DNA of 16,752 nt, taken from positions 1-16,752 of the forward strand of contig JACZYK010000026.1 in assembly GCA_022571135.1 (NCBI GenBank), read 5' to 3'. The notes below the pieces were generated by a model. That model was given only the letters and a program-made list of their open reading frames with translations. It searched no databases and was not told the DNA's origin. Made by a program: the position numbers and the translations under genes. Below are positions 7,591-15,332 of this stretch, in pieces. Every line of letters begins with the position of its first letter. Position 1 is the stretch's first letter. This stretch comes from Bacteroidota bacterium (GTDB lineage Bacteria > Bacteroidota > Rhodothermia > Rhodothermales > UBA10348).

Positions 7591-7598
7591 TAAACGTC

Positions 7599-8678
7599 AT
7601 GGCCGAAGTCACGACTACACGCATAGCAGACATTCTCGGCGACGAGGCCGGCTACCTGCTGGACCACACCTGTTCGACGATACCCAGGGAGAATCTTCAC
7701 CTTCCCGGACCCGATTTCGTGGATCGCGTATGGCTGGATTCGGATCGAAGTCCGAATGTTCTCAGGTCCCTTCAGACGCTCTTCGACCACGGTCGCCTGG
7801 GCGGCACCGGATACGTTTCGATCCTCCCGGTCGACCAGGGAATCGAGCATGCAGGTGGTGCCTCTTTTGCTCCGAATCCGATTTTTTTTGATCCGGGAAA
7901 CATCGTTCGGCTTGCGATCGAGGGCGGCTGCAATGCCGTCGCTTCGACGTACGGAGTCCTGGGATCGGTCGCGCGCAAATACGCCCACAAGATCCCGTTC
8001 ATCCTGAAGTTCAACCACAATGAACTCCTCACCTACCCCAATACGTTCGAACAGATCATGTTCGCTCAGATCGAGGAGGCCTGGAACATGGGATGTGTCG
8101 CTGTAGGAGCTACGATTTACTTCGGATCCGAAGACTCGGGTCGGCAAATCGTGGAAGTATCGGAGGCCTTTTCACATGCCCATGAACTGGGCATGGCGAC
8201 GATCCTCTGGTGTTATCTCCGCAATCCCGGATTCAAAGTAGACGGCGTCAATTATGAATCCAGTGCAGACCTGACAGGCCAGGCCAACCATATCGGCGCG
8301 ACGATTCAGGCCGATATCCTCAAACAGAAACAACCCACGCTGAACTACGGATACCGGGCGCTTAACATGGGCGACTCGAGCTACGGCAAGTTCGACGAGC
8401 GGATCTACACCGAACTGGCCACCGATCATCCGATCGATCTTACGCGCTACCAGGTAGCCAACGGATACATGGGACGCGTCGGCCTTATCAATTCGGGCGG
8501 TGCTTCGGGTTCCAACGACGTCCAGCAGGCCGTCCGGACCGCTGTTATCAACAAACGCGCCGGAGGAACGGGGCTAATTTCAGGGCGTAAGGCATTCCAG
8601 AAACCGATGGACCAGGGCGTCGAAATCCTGAACGCGATTCAGGACGTGTATCTTGACGACGAAGTGACCATCGCCTAG
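7599..8678 (+). CDS. fbaB: Class I fructose-bisphosphate aldolase (DhnA/FbaB type)
   Basis: Cleaves or forms fructose 1,6-bisphosphate from dihydroxyacetone phosphate and glyceraldehyde 3-phosphate by a lysine Schiff base, in glycolysis/gluconeogenesis. Its 359 residues match the FbaB group (about 350). Key segments are GTGYVSILPVDQGIEHAGG (69-87), VASTYGVLG (114-122), IPFILKFNHNELL (132-144), VAVGATIYFGSED (167-179), SADLTGQANHIGATIQADILKQK (222-244) with candidate catalytic Lys242, and the phosphate-binding end GLINSGGASGS and GLISGRKAFQKP (325-336). It is monocistronic in appearance: preceded by a decayed gene and followed by a GC hairpin (8691-8706) and no co-directional gene for 260 bases. 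Other aldolases of the DhnA family exist (LsrF, transketolase-like ADH synthase), but the length and Lys context favour FBP aldolase. Confidence 0.94.
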   Translation: MAEVTTTRIADILGDEAGYLLDHTCSTIPRENLHLPGPDFVDRVWLDSDRSPNVLRSLQTLFDHGRLGGTGYVSILPVDQGIEHAGGASFAPNPIFFDPGNIVRLAIEGGCNAVASTYGVLGSVARKYAHKIPFILKFNHNELLTYPNTFEQIMFAQIEEAWNMGCVAVGATIYFGSEDSGRQIVEVSEAFSHAHELGMATILWCYLRNPGFKVDGVNYESSADLTGQANHIGATIQADILKQKQPTLNYGYRALNMGDSSYGKFDERIYTELATDHPIDLTRYQVANGYMGRVGLINSGGASGSNDVQQAVRTAVINKRAGGTGLISGRKAFQKPMDQGVEILNAIQDVYLDDEVTIA

Positions 8679-8690
8679 GCCGGATTGATA

Positions 8691-8706
8691 GCCCGGTGGA
8701 CCGGGC
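8691..8706 (+). terminator. Candidate hairpin after the aldolase gene
   Basis: GCCCGG-TGGA-CCGGGC is a perfect 6-bp GC stem with a 4-base loop, 12 bases after the aldolase stop. There is no T-run, so it is a weak intrinsic terminator or an RNA 3'-end stabiliser. Confidence 0.4.
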
Positions 8707-8916
8707 ATCCGTCCGGATGAAGCCGACCGTTGGCCCATAACTGGAGAGTTTCGAGGGCATTTCTTCGAGCTCGAACATCTCCACATGAGACGAGAGTTCT
8801 TCGACCCAGCGTTCAGCGCCACCGTGTCCGAACTACAGGGCGAGACCCGTGATCTCCTCGTCGATCTCGTTGATCGCAACCTGACACGCATAGCCGTACG
8901 TATATTGACGTCTTAA
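8692..8916 (+). other. Startless open frame, possible gene remnant
   Basis: This frame is open for 74 codons from the stop at 8689 to TAA 8914. It reads partly like coding sequence (RGHFFELEHLHMRREFF, then TVSELQGETRDLLVDLVDRN), with amphipathic helix character at its end. No start codon with a ribosome site precedes it and I recognise no family. It could be the C-terminal scrap of a deleted gene or chance in GC-rich DNA. It fills most of the 264-base gap between the aldolase and the AAA gene, in which I see nothing else. Confidence 0.2.
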
Positions 8917-8942
8917 ATTTCCTAATCATCCAGTTACCACCA

Positions 8943-10838
8943 ATGGCGGAAGAAAACGTAGGCGGCAACGCCATGAAAGGCGGTTCGAAAAAGGGTGGTC
9001 ACGAGATGAAAGGCGTATCGGAAAAGCGCGGCGAAATTCGGGCTGCGGCAGAGTCCGACACCATTACGCTTACCGTCCCCTCGCCTGCTGCGCCGAGTCT
9101 GTTGGACCAGTACACGTCCCATTATCCGGAATGGGCGAAAGATTTTGCGCGCAAGTACTTCACCAAGACCCTTACGCAGTTCATTCTCTACGGCAACGTG
9201 AGGGATCTCGTACCGACGCAGGACGATAAGAACGCCCTCCAGTACATGCCGCTTCGGGACTTCCTGACGGATGATCTGTTCGCGTCACGGGATGTCATCG
9301 TCTTTTACGACCGCTCGGGCGGCATTCACTTTTCGGACAGGGAATCCCAGAAGGATTTCAATCGGGCGGTCTCTGGATATGACACGATTTTCGGAACGGA
9401 CTACGCGAAAAAGCTCCCGAAGGACCCGGTCCGCGTACTGTCGGTCTTGCAGAACTACTTCCGCCTGCGACTCGGTGAGGGTAAAAGAATTGCCTGCGTC
9501 ATCGATTACGCGGAAACCATCGTGCCGATGGCCGAGGCTTCTCACTATTCTTCAGAGGACAGAAACACGCTCGTGTTCCTGCAGAAATGGGCGCATGATC
9601 CCCTTTTCCTCAGTAGCGACTTCACGGTCATTCTTATTACCGAAAACCTGACCGAACTCAACCAGCAGCTCGTTCAGAGTCCCTACACGGCGGAAATCGG
9701 CATTCCCATTCCGGACGAGAAGTCCAGAAACTCGTTCGTCCACTGGTACCTGGAGGGCCGGGAAGAGGAATACAGGCAACACTCTGAAGTCGAGGCAGAG
9801 CGAATGGCTTTCAATACCGCCGGACTTGGATACATCCAGCTTCGCTCCATTCTGGCGGATGTCCTGGAAAACCGAACGCAGCTTACCTACGAGGTGCTCT
9901 CGTCGATGAAGAAGGAATTCATCGAAGCGGAAGGCCTCGGCATGCTGGAATTCGTGGAAACGGATTGGGATCTTTCAATGGTTGCCGGCCACAAAGAGGC
10001 CAAGGCTCATCTCAAACACGCGGCAGACGCCCTCCGACGCGGGAATCCCGATGTTCTCCCGATGGGATACCTCGTGAGCGGCCCCGTGGGCTGCGGGAAG
10101 ACGTTCCTGATCCAGTGCTTTGCAGGCGATATAGGGATCCCGATGGTCACTCTGAAGAATTTCCGTTCCCAGTGGCAGGGACAGACCGAATCTAATCTGG
10201 AGAAAATTCTCGCACTGCTCGAGGCCATGACGCCGGTCGCCGTGATGATCGACGAGGCCGACGCGGCACTCGGAAGCAGGGATGCGGGCGGTGATTCTGG
10301 GGTACAGAAGCGTGTTTTCGGACAGATTGCTTCGTTCATGAGCAATCCGGCGCATCGCGGCCGGGTCATCTTCTTTCTCGTCACGGCACGGCCGGATTAC
10401 ATGCCGGTTGACCTCAAGCGACAGGGCCGGGCCGAAGAGCATATCGCCCTCTTCTACCCGTCGACGCGCGAGGAGCGTGAAGAACTACTCGAGGTGATGC
10501 TCAAGCGCACCGGCATAACAATGAAGATGGAGGATGTTCCCGAAATCCTGCGCAACGGAGAGCGCACATTCAGCGGTGCAGATATGGAGGCTCTTCTTAC
10601 GCGGGCCAAGTTCCGTACTGCTGCGGACAAGACAACCAAAGGAAAGGTGACACCACGTATCCTACAAGAAGTAGTGGACGATTTTATACCTCCTACGTAT
10701 CCCCTGGAGATTGAACTTCAAACTCTTGTAGCAGCCTTGGAGTGCACAAGTCGTGCACTGCTTCCAGAGAAATACCGCTCGATGGATCGTGAAACTGTCG
10801 TCAGACGGGTCGCCGAGCTGAAACAGTTCGTGAAGTAA
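8943..10838 (+). CDS. Two-domain AAA-family ATPase, Ycf46-like architecture
   Basis: A 631-residue cytoplasmic protein. After a basic low-complexity tail (about 1-50), residues 60-330 look like a degenerate AAA domain: TLTQFILYGNVRDLV, a Walker-B-like strand RIACVIDYAETIV (182-194) and a sensor-1-like FTVILITENLTELN (227-240), with no P-loop. The second domain is complete: Walker A GPVGCGKT (380-387), second-region TLKNFRSQWQGQTESNLEKI (403-422), Walker B PVAVMIDEAD (431-440), sensor region FFLVTARPDYMP (477-488) where the usual Asn is Ala482, then LKRQGRAEEHI with candidate Arg fingers 493/496, and the sensor-2 segment TFSGADMEALLTRA. The arrangement recalls chloroplast/cyanobacterial Ycf46, but function is unknown. 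The start is uncertain: no clear ribosome site precedes ATG 8943, and Met11 and Met22 are alternatives. A strong terminator follows immediately. Confidence 0.85.
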   Translation: MAEENVGGNAMKGGSKKGGHEMKGVSEKRGEIRAAAESDTITLTVPSPAAPSLLDQYTSHYPEWAKDFARKYFTKTLTQFILYGNVRDLVPTQDDKNALQYMPLRDFLTDDLFASRDVIVFYDRSGGIHFSDRESQKDFNRAVSGYDTIFGTDYAKKLPKDPVRVLSVLQNYFRLRLGEGKRIACVIDYAETIVPMAEASHYSSEDRNTLVFLQKWAHDPLFLSSDFTVILITENLTELNQQLVQSPYTAEIGIPIPDEKSRNSFVHWYLEGREEEYRQHSEVEAERMAFNTAGLGYIQLRSILADVLENRTQLTYEVLSSMKKEFIEAEGLGMLEFVETDWDLSMVAGHKEAKAHLKHAADALRRGNPDVLPMGYLVSGPVGCGKTFLIQCFAGDIGIPMVTLKNFRSQWQGQTESNLEKILALLEAMTPVAVMIDEADAALGSRDAGGDSGVQKRVFGQIASFMSNPAHRGRVIFFLVTARPDYMPVDLKRQGRAEEHIALFYPSTREEREELLEVMLKRTGITMKMEDVPEILRNGERTFSGADMEALLTRAKFRTAADKTTKGKVTPRILQEVVDDFIPPTYPLEIELQTLVAALECTSRALLPEKYRSMDRETVVRRVAELKQFVK

Positions 10839-10840
10839 TA

Positions 10841-10876
10841 AAAAGGGGTGCAGCCCAATGGCCGCGCCCCTTTTTT
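10841..10876 (+). terminator. Rho-independent terminator of the AAA ATPase gene, probably bidirectional
   Basis: An 11-bp stem AAAAGGGGTGC / GCGCCCCTTTT (one T-G wobble) with a 12-base loop, followed by T-rich sequence, starts 2 bases after the AAA stop codon. The A-run on the left side becomes a T-run on the other strand, so it should also stop minus-strand transcription from the antitoxin gene. Confidence 0.9.
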
Positions 10877-10939
10877 AAATCCGGAATCCTAAATATGTAA
10901 TAGAATACGGGATCGGAGAAAAATGTATCAGTCAGACAA

Positions 10940-11140
10940 TCACTTCTTCTTTCCTACTGATTCCTTCGCTTTCAGAAGGCGTTCGTAGACATCGTAACTA
11001 ATCAGAACGGCGTAAGGCTCGTTGTTTTTCTGAATGAGTATTCCGCGCTCGATGCCTTTAGCATACTCAACCAACTCAGAAGTTTTGGAGCGAAGTTCCG
11101 TTATAGTAGCGACGACCTCGATTCCTTTAGTGAAATACAT
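10940..11140 (-). CDS. Phd/YefM-type antitoxin without an adjacent toxin
   Basis: A 66-residue protein with the Phd/YefM pattern: an N-terminal DNA-binding part (VVATITELRSKTSELVEYAK, about 9-28), the strand ERGILIQKNNEPYAVLISYD (31-50) and the helix YERLLKAKES. Such proteins neutralise a RelE/Doc/VapC-class toxin and repress their own operon. Here the sequence downstream (10877-10939, then the terminator) is too short for a toxin and none is on the other side, so it is an orphan antitoxin or a stand-alone regulator. The C-terminal toxin-binding tail is short (ends SVGKKK). The gene and its surroundings (about 10.87-11.25 kb) are much more AT-rich than the neighbours, suggesting transfer. It diverges from the EutN gene over 126 bases containing an inverted repeat. 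Confidence 0.82.
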   Translation of the reverse strand: MYFTKGIEVVATITELRSKTSELVEYAKGIERGILIQKNNEPYAVLISYDVYERLLKAKESVGKKK

Positions 11141-11194
11141 TGTATTTTAAGTTTCTTCGTGGCATGGGTGTGCGTCACCGGAAGTATAAATAAT

Positions 11195-11214
11195 ATTACC
11201 TGAATAATGGTAAT
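11195..11214. promoter_or_regulatory. Inverted repeat in the antitoxin/EutN divergent promoter region
   Basis: ATTACC-TGAATAAT-GGTAAT is a perfect 6-bp inverted repeat with an 8-base spacer in an AT-rich stretch. On the minus strand it overlaps a possible -35 (TTACCA) about 18 bases before TTATAC, upstream of the antitoxin ATG at 11140. This is where an autorepressing Phd/YefM protein would bind. The assignment as an operator is inference. Confidence 0.35.
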
Positions 11215-11266
11215 TATTTATTGTAATATCAGTTGTAGCTGATACCCACACGCTGACCCATATCTG

Positions 11267-11545
11267 ATGTATCTCTGCAAGGTTACAGGCACCATTGTCG
11301 CATCCAGAAAAGATGAGACATTTAGGGGCAGCAAATTGCTCATTGTCCATCCCGTCGACGTGCTAGGCGACCTCGAAGGCGAAAAAGACATGCTGGCCAT
11401 CGACCCGGGGTACGGCGCGGGAACAGGAGACGTCGTACTAGTTGCGCGGGAAGGCGCTGTCGTGCGTCAGCTTATGAACAAGGACGCAGTCCCGGCGAAC
11501 GTGATCATTCTGGGAGTGGTCGACGACTGGACCTATGAGGCCTGA
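11267..11545 (+). CDS. EutN/CcmL-family microcompartment vertex protein
   Basis: A 92-residue protein matching the pentameric vertex (BMC-P) family that caps bacterial microcompartment corners. It opens with MYLCKVTGTIVASRKDETF (compare family openings such as MxLGxVxGxVVATxK), then GSKLLIVHPVDV (21-32), LAIDPGYGAGTGDVVLVARE (43-62), a VRQL segment and VPANVIILGVVDDW (76-89). Length is typical (about 85-100). No BMC-H or BMC-T hexamer and no signature enzyme core is in the window, so it is an orphan here. The only carbon-metabolism gene nearby is the aldolase 2.6 kb upstream. No ribosome site is obvious before ATG 11267. It is followed after 90 bases by the amidohydrolase operon, which seems unrelated. 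It could be a satellite shell gene for a compartment encoded elsewhere, or a lone pentamer with another role. Confidence 0.9.
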   Translation: MYLCKVTGTIVASRKDETFRGSKLLIVHPVDVLGDLEGEKDMLAIDPGYGAGTGDVVLVAREGAVVRQLMNKDAVPANVIILGVVDDWTYEA

Positions 11546-11635
11546 CGCGAGGGCCCGAGCGCAACACCCGTGGGGATTCTGCTTGTGCATCCTTCCTCCC
11601 GCGAATATCTTTACGTTTTTGACTCCCCGTGATCC

Positions 11636-13384
11636 ATGTCTAGAAACCTATCCGGAGAACCCTGCGGCGAGGTCCTACCGATTCGAACAATTCTTGTGGC
11701 CCTGGTTTTTCTGGCGGGCGCCACGGAAGCTTTCGCGCAGCGGGACGCTTCAGACATACCGACGGTGACGCGAGCCTACGCGCTCGAAGGAGCCCGAATC
11801 GTTCAGGCCCCCGGACGGGTGATCGAACACGGCACCGTAGTAATCCGCGACGGTCTCATCGTCGCAGTAGGCGAAGACGTGGATATTCCCTACGACGCCG
11901 AGCGAATTGCGGCAGATTCGATGACCGTTTATGCGGCGTTCATCGACGGCCTCTCGATGACCGGTGTCCCGGCGCCGAAACGGACCAACGAACCCGCCCA
12001 GGTCGACGATCCGGGCAATCCTGAGGATGACCGCGCCGGCATCCAGCCCCAACGCGATGTTCGCACCATGCTCAAGGCGGACGACAAATCGATCACAGCG
12101 CTTCGAGAAGTAGGGTTTGGAGTGGCACACGTCGTCCCTCATGGTCGCTTCCTGCCCGGAAACAGCGCCATCATCCTGCTCGGCGGAAAGAGTGCCGATG
12201 AAATGGTACTGCGGGGCGACGCGGCCATGTTCGCCCAGTTCCAGGGTGCCCGGGGCGTCTACCCGAGAACGCCCATGGCGATGACGGCCAAGATGCGGCA
12301 GCTTATTCGCGAGGCTCGGCGGCGTCAGGTCATGGAGAATCGATATCGGGCGAATCCGTCCGGCCTGGCGCGCCCCGAGTATGACGATGTCCATTATGCG
12401 TTCTTTCCGATCATCGACAATACGAAGTCCGTCTTCTTCTTTGTAGATGATGCTCTGGAAATCCACCGCGCTCTGAAACTCAGCTCCGATCTGGGATTCG
12501 ACCTGATGCTCGCGGGCCTGAACGAGGCTTTCGATACGGTTGACGAACTGGTCGCAGCCGATGTCCCGCTTTTCGTCACGCTCAATCTCCCGGAGAAGCC
12601 GAAGTGGATGGCCAAGATGAAGCGTGACTCGATTGAGACCGTTTTGGCCTCTTTCAATGACGAAACCCGAACGGCGACCTATCGGGATCTGGAGGCCGAG
12701 AAACGGAACCTGGAAGCCCGCCAGTTGATGAGCCGTGATCGGTACGTCGGCGTTGCCAGAGACCTGAACGATGCCGGCCTCACGTTCGGATTCTCGACGC
12801 TCGGAGTAAAACCGGCTGACATACGCGGCAATATCCGCGAGATCATCGAACGTGGACTCTCAGAAAATGCCGCCCTGGCGGCACTCACCACCGACGCAGC
12901 GGAATTGCTCGGTCTTTCGGGCGCCCTCGGATCGGTAGACACGGGCAAGATCGCCAACCTGATTGTCTCAGACGGCCCGATTTTCGGTGAGAAGACGCAC
13001 ATTCGATATGTGTTCGTAGATGGTCATAAATTCCTCTACGAGAAGAAGGAGGAAAAGGAGGACGCGTCAGAGGAGGAAGTGACCGTCGCGGGCGAATGGC
13101 TCTTCACGGCGTTCACCCCGGAGGGAGAGCGCTCCGGCACGGTGACTCTGAAACTCGAAGCCGGATCGTACTCCGGAACCATGGCCTATGAAGACGGCAC
13201 CGCGACCATTGAGCTCTACAGCATTTCCTTCGACGGAGAGAGCCTATCCTTCTCGTGGGACGATCCGGATGAAGGGCCGATGACCGTCGAGGGCGTCGTC
13301 TCGGCAGACGAATTCGAAGGCGTTGCCCTCGTAGGCATGGACGAGATGACCGTCATCGGAAAGCGTCGGAGCGACCCGGGCTAG
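11636..13384 (+). CDS. Exported amidohydrolase-like protein lacking the metal-binding HxH
   Basis: A 582-residue protein of the amidohydrolase (imidazolonepropionase-like) superfamily, apparently periplasmic: a long N-terminus leads into IRTILVALVFLAGATEAFAQ, with likely cleavage at AFA-Q. The composite N-terminal beta domain is clear (ALEGARIVQAPGRVIEHG, VVIRDGLIVAVGEDVDIP), but the strand that should carry HxH reads VYAAFIDGLSMTG, so both histidines are gone. No convincing His/Asp replacements appear later. The end of the barrel is normal (NAALAALTTDAAELLGLSGALGSVDTGKIANLIV). After an acidic linker (KKEEKEDASEEE) an extra beta-rich domain of about 100 residues follows (GEWLFTAFTPEGERSGTVTL to TVIGKRRSD). 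Probably a non-catalytic partner or binding protein of the next two gene products. First gene of a three-gene run; the next starts 31 bases downstream. Confidence 0.85.
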   Translation: MSRNLSGEPCGEVLPIRTILVALVFLAGATEAFAQRDASDIPTVTRAYALEGARIVQAPGRVIEHGTVVIRDGLIVAVGEDVDIPYDAERIAADSMTVYAAFIDGLSMTGVPAPKRTNEPAQVDDPGNPEDDRAGIQPQRDVRTMLKADDKSITALREVGFGVAHVVPHGRFLPGNSAIILLGGKSADEMVLRGDAAMFAQFQGARGVYPRTPMAMTAKMRQLIREARRRQVMENRYRANPSGLARPEYDDVHYAFFPIIDNTKSVFFFVDDALEIHRALKLSSDLGFDLMLAGLNEAFDTVDELVAADVPLFVTLNLPEKPKWMAKMKRDSIETVLASFNDETRTATYRDLEAEKRNLEARQLMSRDRYVGVARDLNDAGLTFGFSTLGVKPADIRGNIREIIERGLSENAALAALTTDAAELLGLSGALGSVDTGKIANLIVSDGPIFGEKTHIRYVFVDGHKFLYEKKEEKEDASEEEVTVAGEWLFTAFTPEGERSGTVTLKLEAGSYSGTMAYEDGTATIELYSISFDGESLSFSWDDPDEGPMTVEGVVSADEFEGVALVGMDEMTVIGKRRSDPG

Positions 13385-13415
13385 AATCAACCAAGAACTT
13401 ACGGACTCGCTTGTC

Positions 13416-14789
13416 ATGTTTCGAAAAACCATCACAGCGCTCGCTCTTCTTTTCGCCTTGTCATATTCGGCCATGGCGCAGGAGACGGGGAGCGTTCTCA
13501 TCAGGAACGCCACGGTTCTGACGATCACGAACGGCACGCTCGAAAATTCGGATGTTCTGGTCCTGAACGGTAAGATTTCCCGGATCGGTACGTCGCTCTC
13601 GGCCCCCGACGGCGTCGAGACGATCGACGCGACCGGACGGTTTCTGATGCCGGGCATCATCGACGCCCATTCCCATATCGCACTCAGCAGCATCAACGAG
13701 TCGTCGAGCCCGGTGACAGCTGAGGTCACGATGGAGGACGTCGTAAATCCCTACGACCTCAGCATCTATCGCGCCCTCGCCGGAGGCGTAACCACGTCTC
13801 ATATCATGCACGGCTCGGCCAATGTGATAGGAGGGCAAAACGAGACGATCAAGCATCGCTGGGGCGTCACGAATCCTGACGGCCTGCGATTCGAGGGGGC
13901 TCCGCGTACGATTAAGTTCGCGCTCGGCGAAAATCCTACCCGGGTGCATGGCAAACGTGGAGGCAGAAGCGGCAATGCGATTCGCCCGGTGACCAGGATG
14001 GGCGTGGAAGCTGTCCTGCGCGACGCATTCAGTGACGCCCGGCGGTATATGGATGCGTGGGATAGGTATGAAACCGAGAGAACGCGTAATCCGCGGGCTA
14101 CGCGACCCGAATACAACGAGCGCTCCGAGGTTATCGCCGACATCATTCGGGGACAGATCCTCGTACACTGCCACAGCTACCGCGCAGACGAAATCCTTAT
14201 GCTGATGCGCGTCCTGAAGGATTTCGGCGTTGACTCGATAACGTTCCAACACGCCAACGAGGCGTTCAAGGTAGCACCGGAACTGGCCGAGTTCGGAGCC
14301 TATGCATCCGTCTTCTCGGACTGGTGGTCGTACAAGTTCGAAGTCTATTACTCGACGGCGTACAACGCAGCGATTCTGACGCGTAACGGCGTCGTAACCT
14401 CGATAAACTCCGACTCGCGCGAGCTCAACCGTCATCTCTATCATGAGGCGGCAAAGAGCCAGCGCTACGGGGGGCTCACCGATACCGAAGCCCTCTCGAT
14501 GATCACCATCAACCCCGCCCTTCAACTGGGTATAAACGACCGGGTCGGTTCGATAGAAGTAGGCAAGGACGGAGATCTGACGATTTTCGACGGCCATCCG
14601 CTTTCCGTCTATGCCGTTCCTCAGATGACTTTCGTCGATGGCGTCAAATACTTCGATCGCGACGAGGACCGGGATGACGTCAGGTTACGCGTGAATCCTT
14701 CTTCCGAAATCGACTCCTACGTCGAGCAGGTGTCGGGATTGCACAGCGTCCATGGAATCCGGAAAATCGAAGAACGCCGGAATCGTTAA
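13416..14789 (+). CDS. Exported metal-dependent amidohydrolase, intact active site
   Basis: A 457-residue periplasmic hydrolase of the imidazolonepropionase-like amidohydrolase family. The signal peptide is MFRKTITALALLFALSYSAMA, cut before Gln22. Metal and catalytic positions are all visible: GIIDAHSHI (HxH 85-87), IKFALGENP with candidate carboxylated Lys167, VHCHSYRADE (His251/His253), FQHANEAFK (His279) and SINSDSRE with catalytic Asp333. The C-terminus closes with ALSMITINPALQLGINDRVGSIEVGKDGDLTIFDG, the usual return to the beta sandwich. The substrate is unknown; relatives act on cyclic amides, imino compounds or dipeptides. It sits between two paralogues that lack the HxH pair, which suggests the three work as a complex or series. 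No ribosome site is obvious, and the 31-base gap to the upstream gene supports co-transcription. Confidence 0.92.
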   Translation: MFRKTITALALLFALSYSAMAQETGSVLIRNATVLTITNGTLENSDVLVLNGKISRIGTSLSAPDGVETIDATGRFLMPGIIDAHSHIALSSINESSSPVTAEVTMEDVVNPYDLSIYRALAGGVTTSHIMHGSANVIGGQNETIKHRWGVTNPDGLRFEGAPRTIKFALGENPTRVHGKRGGRSGNAIRPVTRMGVEAVLRDAFSDARRYMDAWDRYETERTRNPRATRPEYNERSEVIADIIRGQILVHCHSYRADEILMLMRVLKDFGVDSITFQHANEAFKVAPELAEFGAYASVFSDWWSYKFEVYYSTAYNAAILTRNGVVTSINSDSRELNRHLYHEAAKSQRYGGLTDTEALSMITINPALQLGINDRVGSIEVGKDGDLTIFDGHPLSVYAVPQMTFVDGVKYFDRDEDRDDVRLRVNPSSEIDSYVEQVSGLHSVHGIRKIEERRNR

Positions 14790-14837
14790 TGTGCTCGGGT
14801 TTCTCGGCATCCATCACGACTTAGACACGCACAGCGA

Positions 14838-15332
14838 ATGAACCTGCTACTCACGCTTCTTCTGGCGGCCGGCCTGTTCCAGCAACAGGCGGATAAGCCG
14901 CGCCAGGGAACCTTCGCCATCACGAATGCCCGCATCGAGACCGTCTCGAACGGAACGATCGAAAACGGCACCATCATCATACGCGGTGACCGCATCGAGG
15001 CGGTTGGAACCGACGTCCAGATTCCCGATGGAGCAGAAGTGATCGACGCATCCGGCATGACCGTATATCCCGGCATGATCGACTCGGGTACGACGCTTGG
15101 ACTGACCGAGATCGGATCGGTCCAAGAAACGACCGATACACAGGAGATTGGTGATATCAATCCACAGATGGAAGCCCTCACAGCGATTAATCCCAATTCG
15201 GTGCTGATTCCGGTCGCCAGGGTGAGTGGCGTGACGACCGTGATCGCAGAACCTTCCGGGGGATTGCTCCCTGGTCGGGCGGCACTCATCAATCTGGTGG
15301 GTTACACGCCCGAGCAGTTCCACGCCCAGCCG
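14838..15332 (+). pseudogene. Third amidohydrolase-like gene, cut off by an IS-derived segment
   Basis: The first about 165 residues belong to a third exported paralogue: signal segment MNLLLTLLLAAGLFQQQ, composite domain TFAITNARIETVSNGTIENG, IIIRGDRIEAVGTDVQIPDG, then VYPGMIDSGTTLGLTEIGSV, where the HxH is replaced by SGT, and NPNSVLIPVARVSGVTTVIAEPSGGLLPGRAALINLVGYTPEQ. Members are normally about 420-430 residues. After about 15332 the frame stays open to 16145, but that continuation is the antisense of a transposase, so the true C-terminal two thirds are missing. The gene starts 48 bases after its upstream neighbour and was clearly the third member of the run before the break. The loss of HxH looks ancestral to this paralogue type rather than a consequence of the truncation. 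Confidence 0.85.

Noticed and set aside
11195..11214. The inverted repeat as a bidirectional terminator between the antitoxin and EutN genes.
   Set aside because: The genes diverge, so this is a promoter region rather than a 3' end, and the stem is AT-rich and short.
13461..14597. 378-codon minus-strand open frame opposite the second amidohydrolase.
   Set aside because: The plus strand encodes a full amidohydrolase with all active-site motifs; the antisense frame has no recognisable domain and is a codon-bias shadow.
14847..15302. Minus-strand continuation of the transposase frame down to 14847.
   Set aside because: It is the antisense of the amidohydrolase coding region and shows no transposase motif such as the Y-x2-R-x3-E signature.
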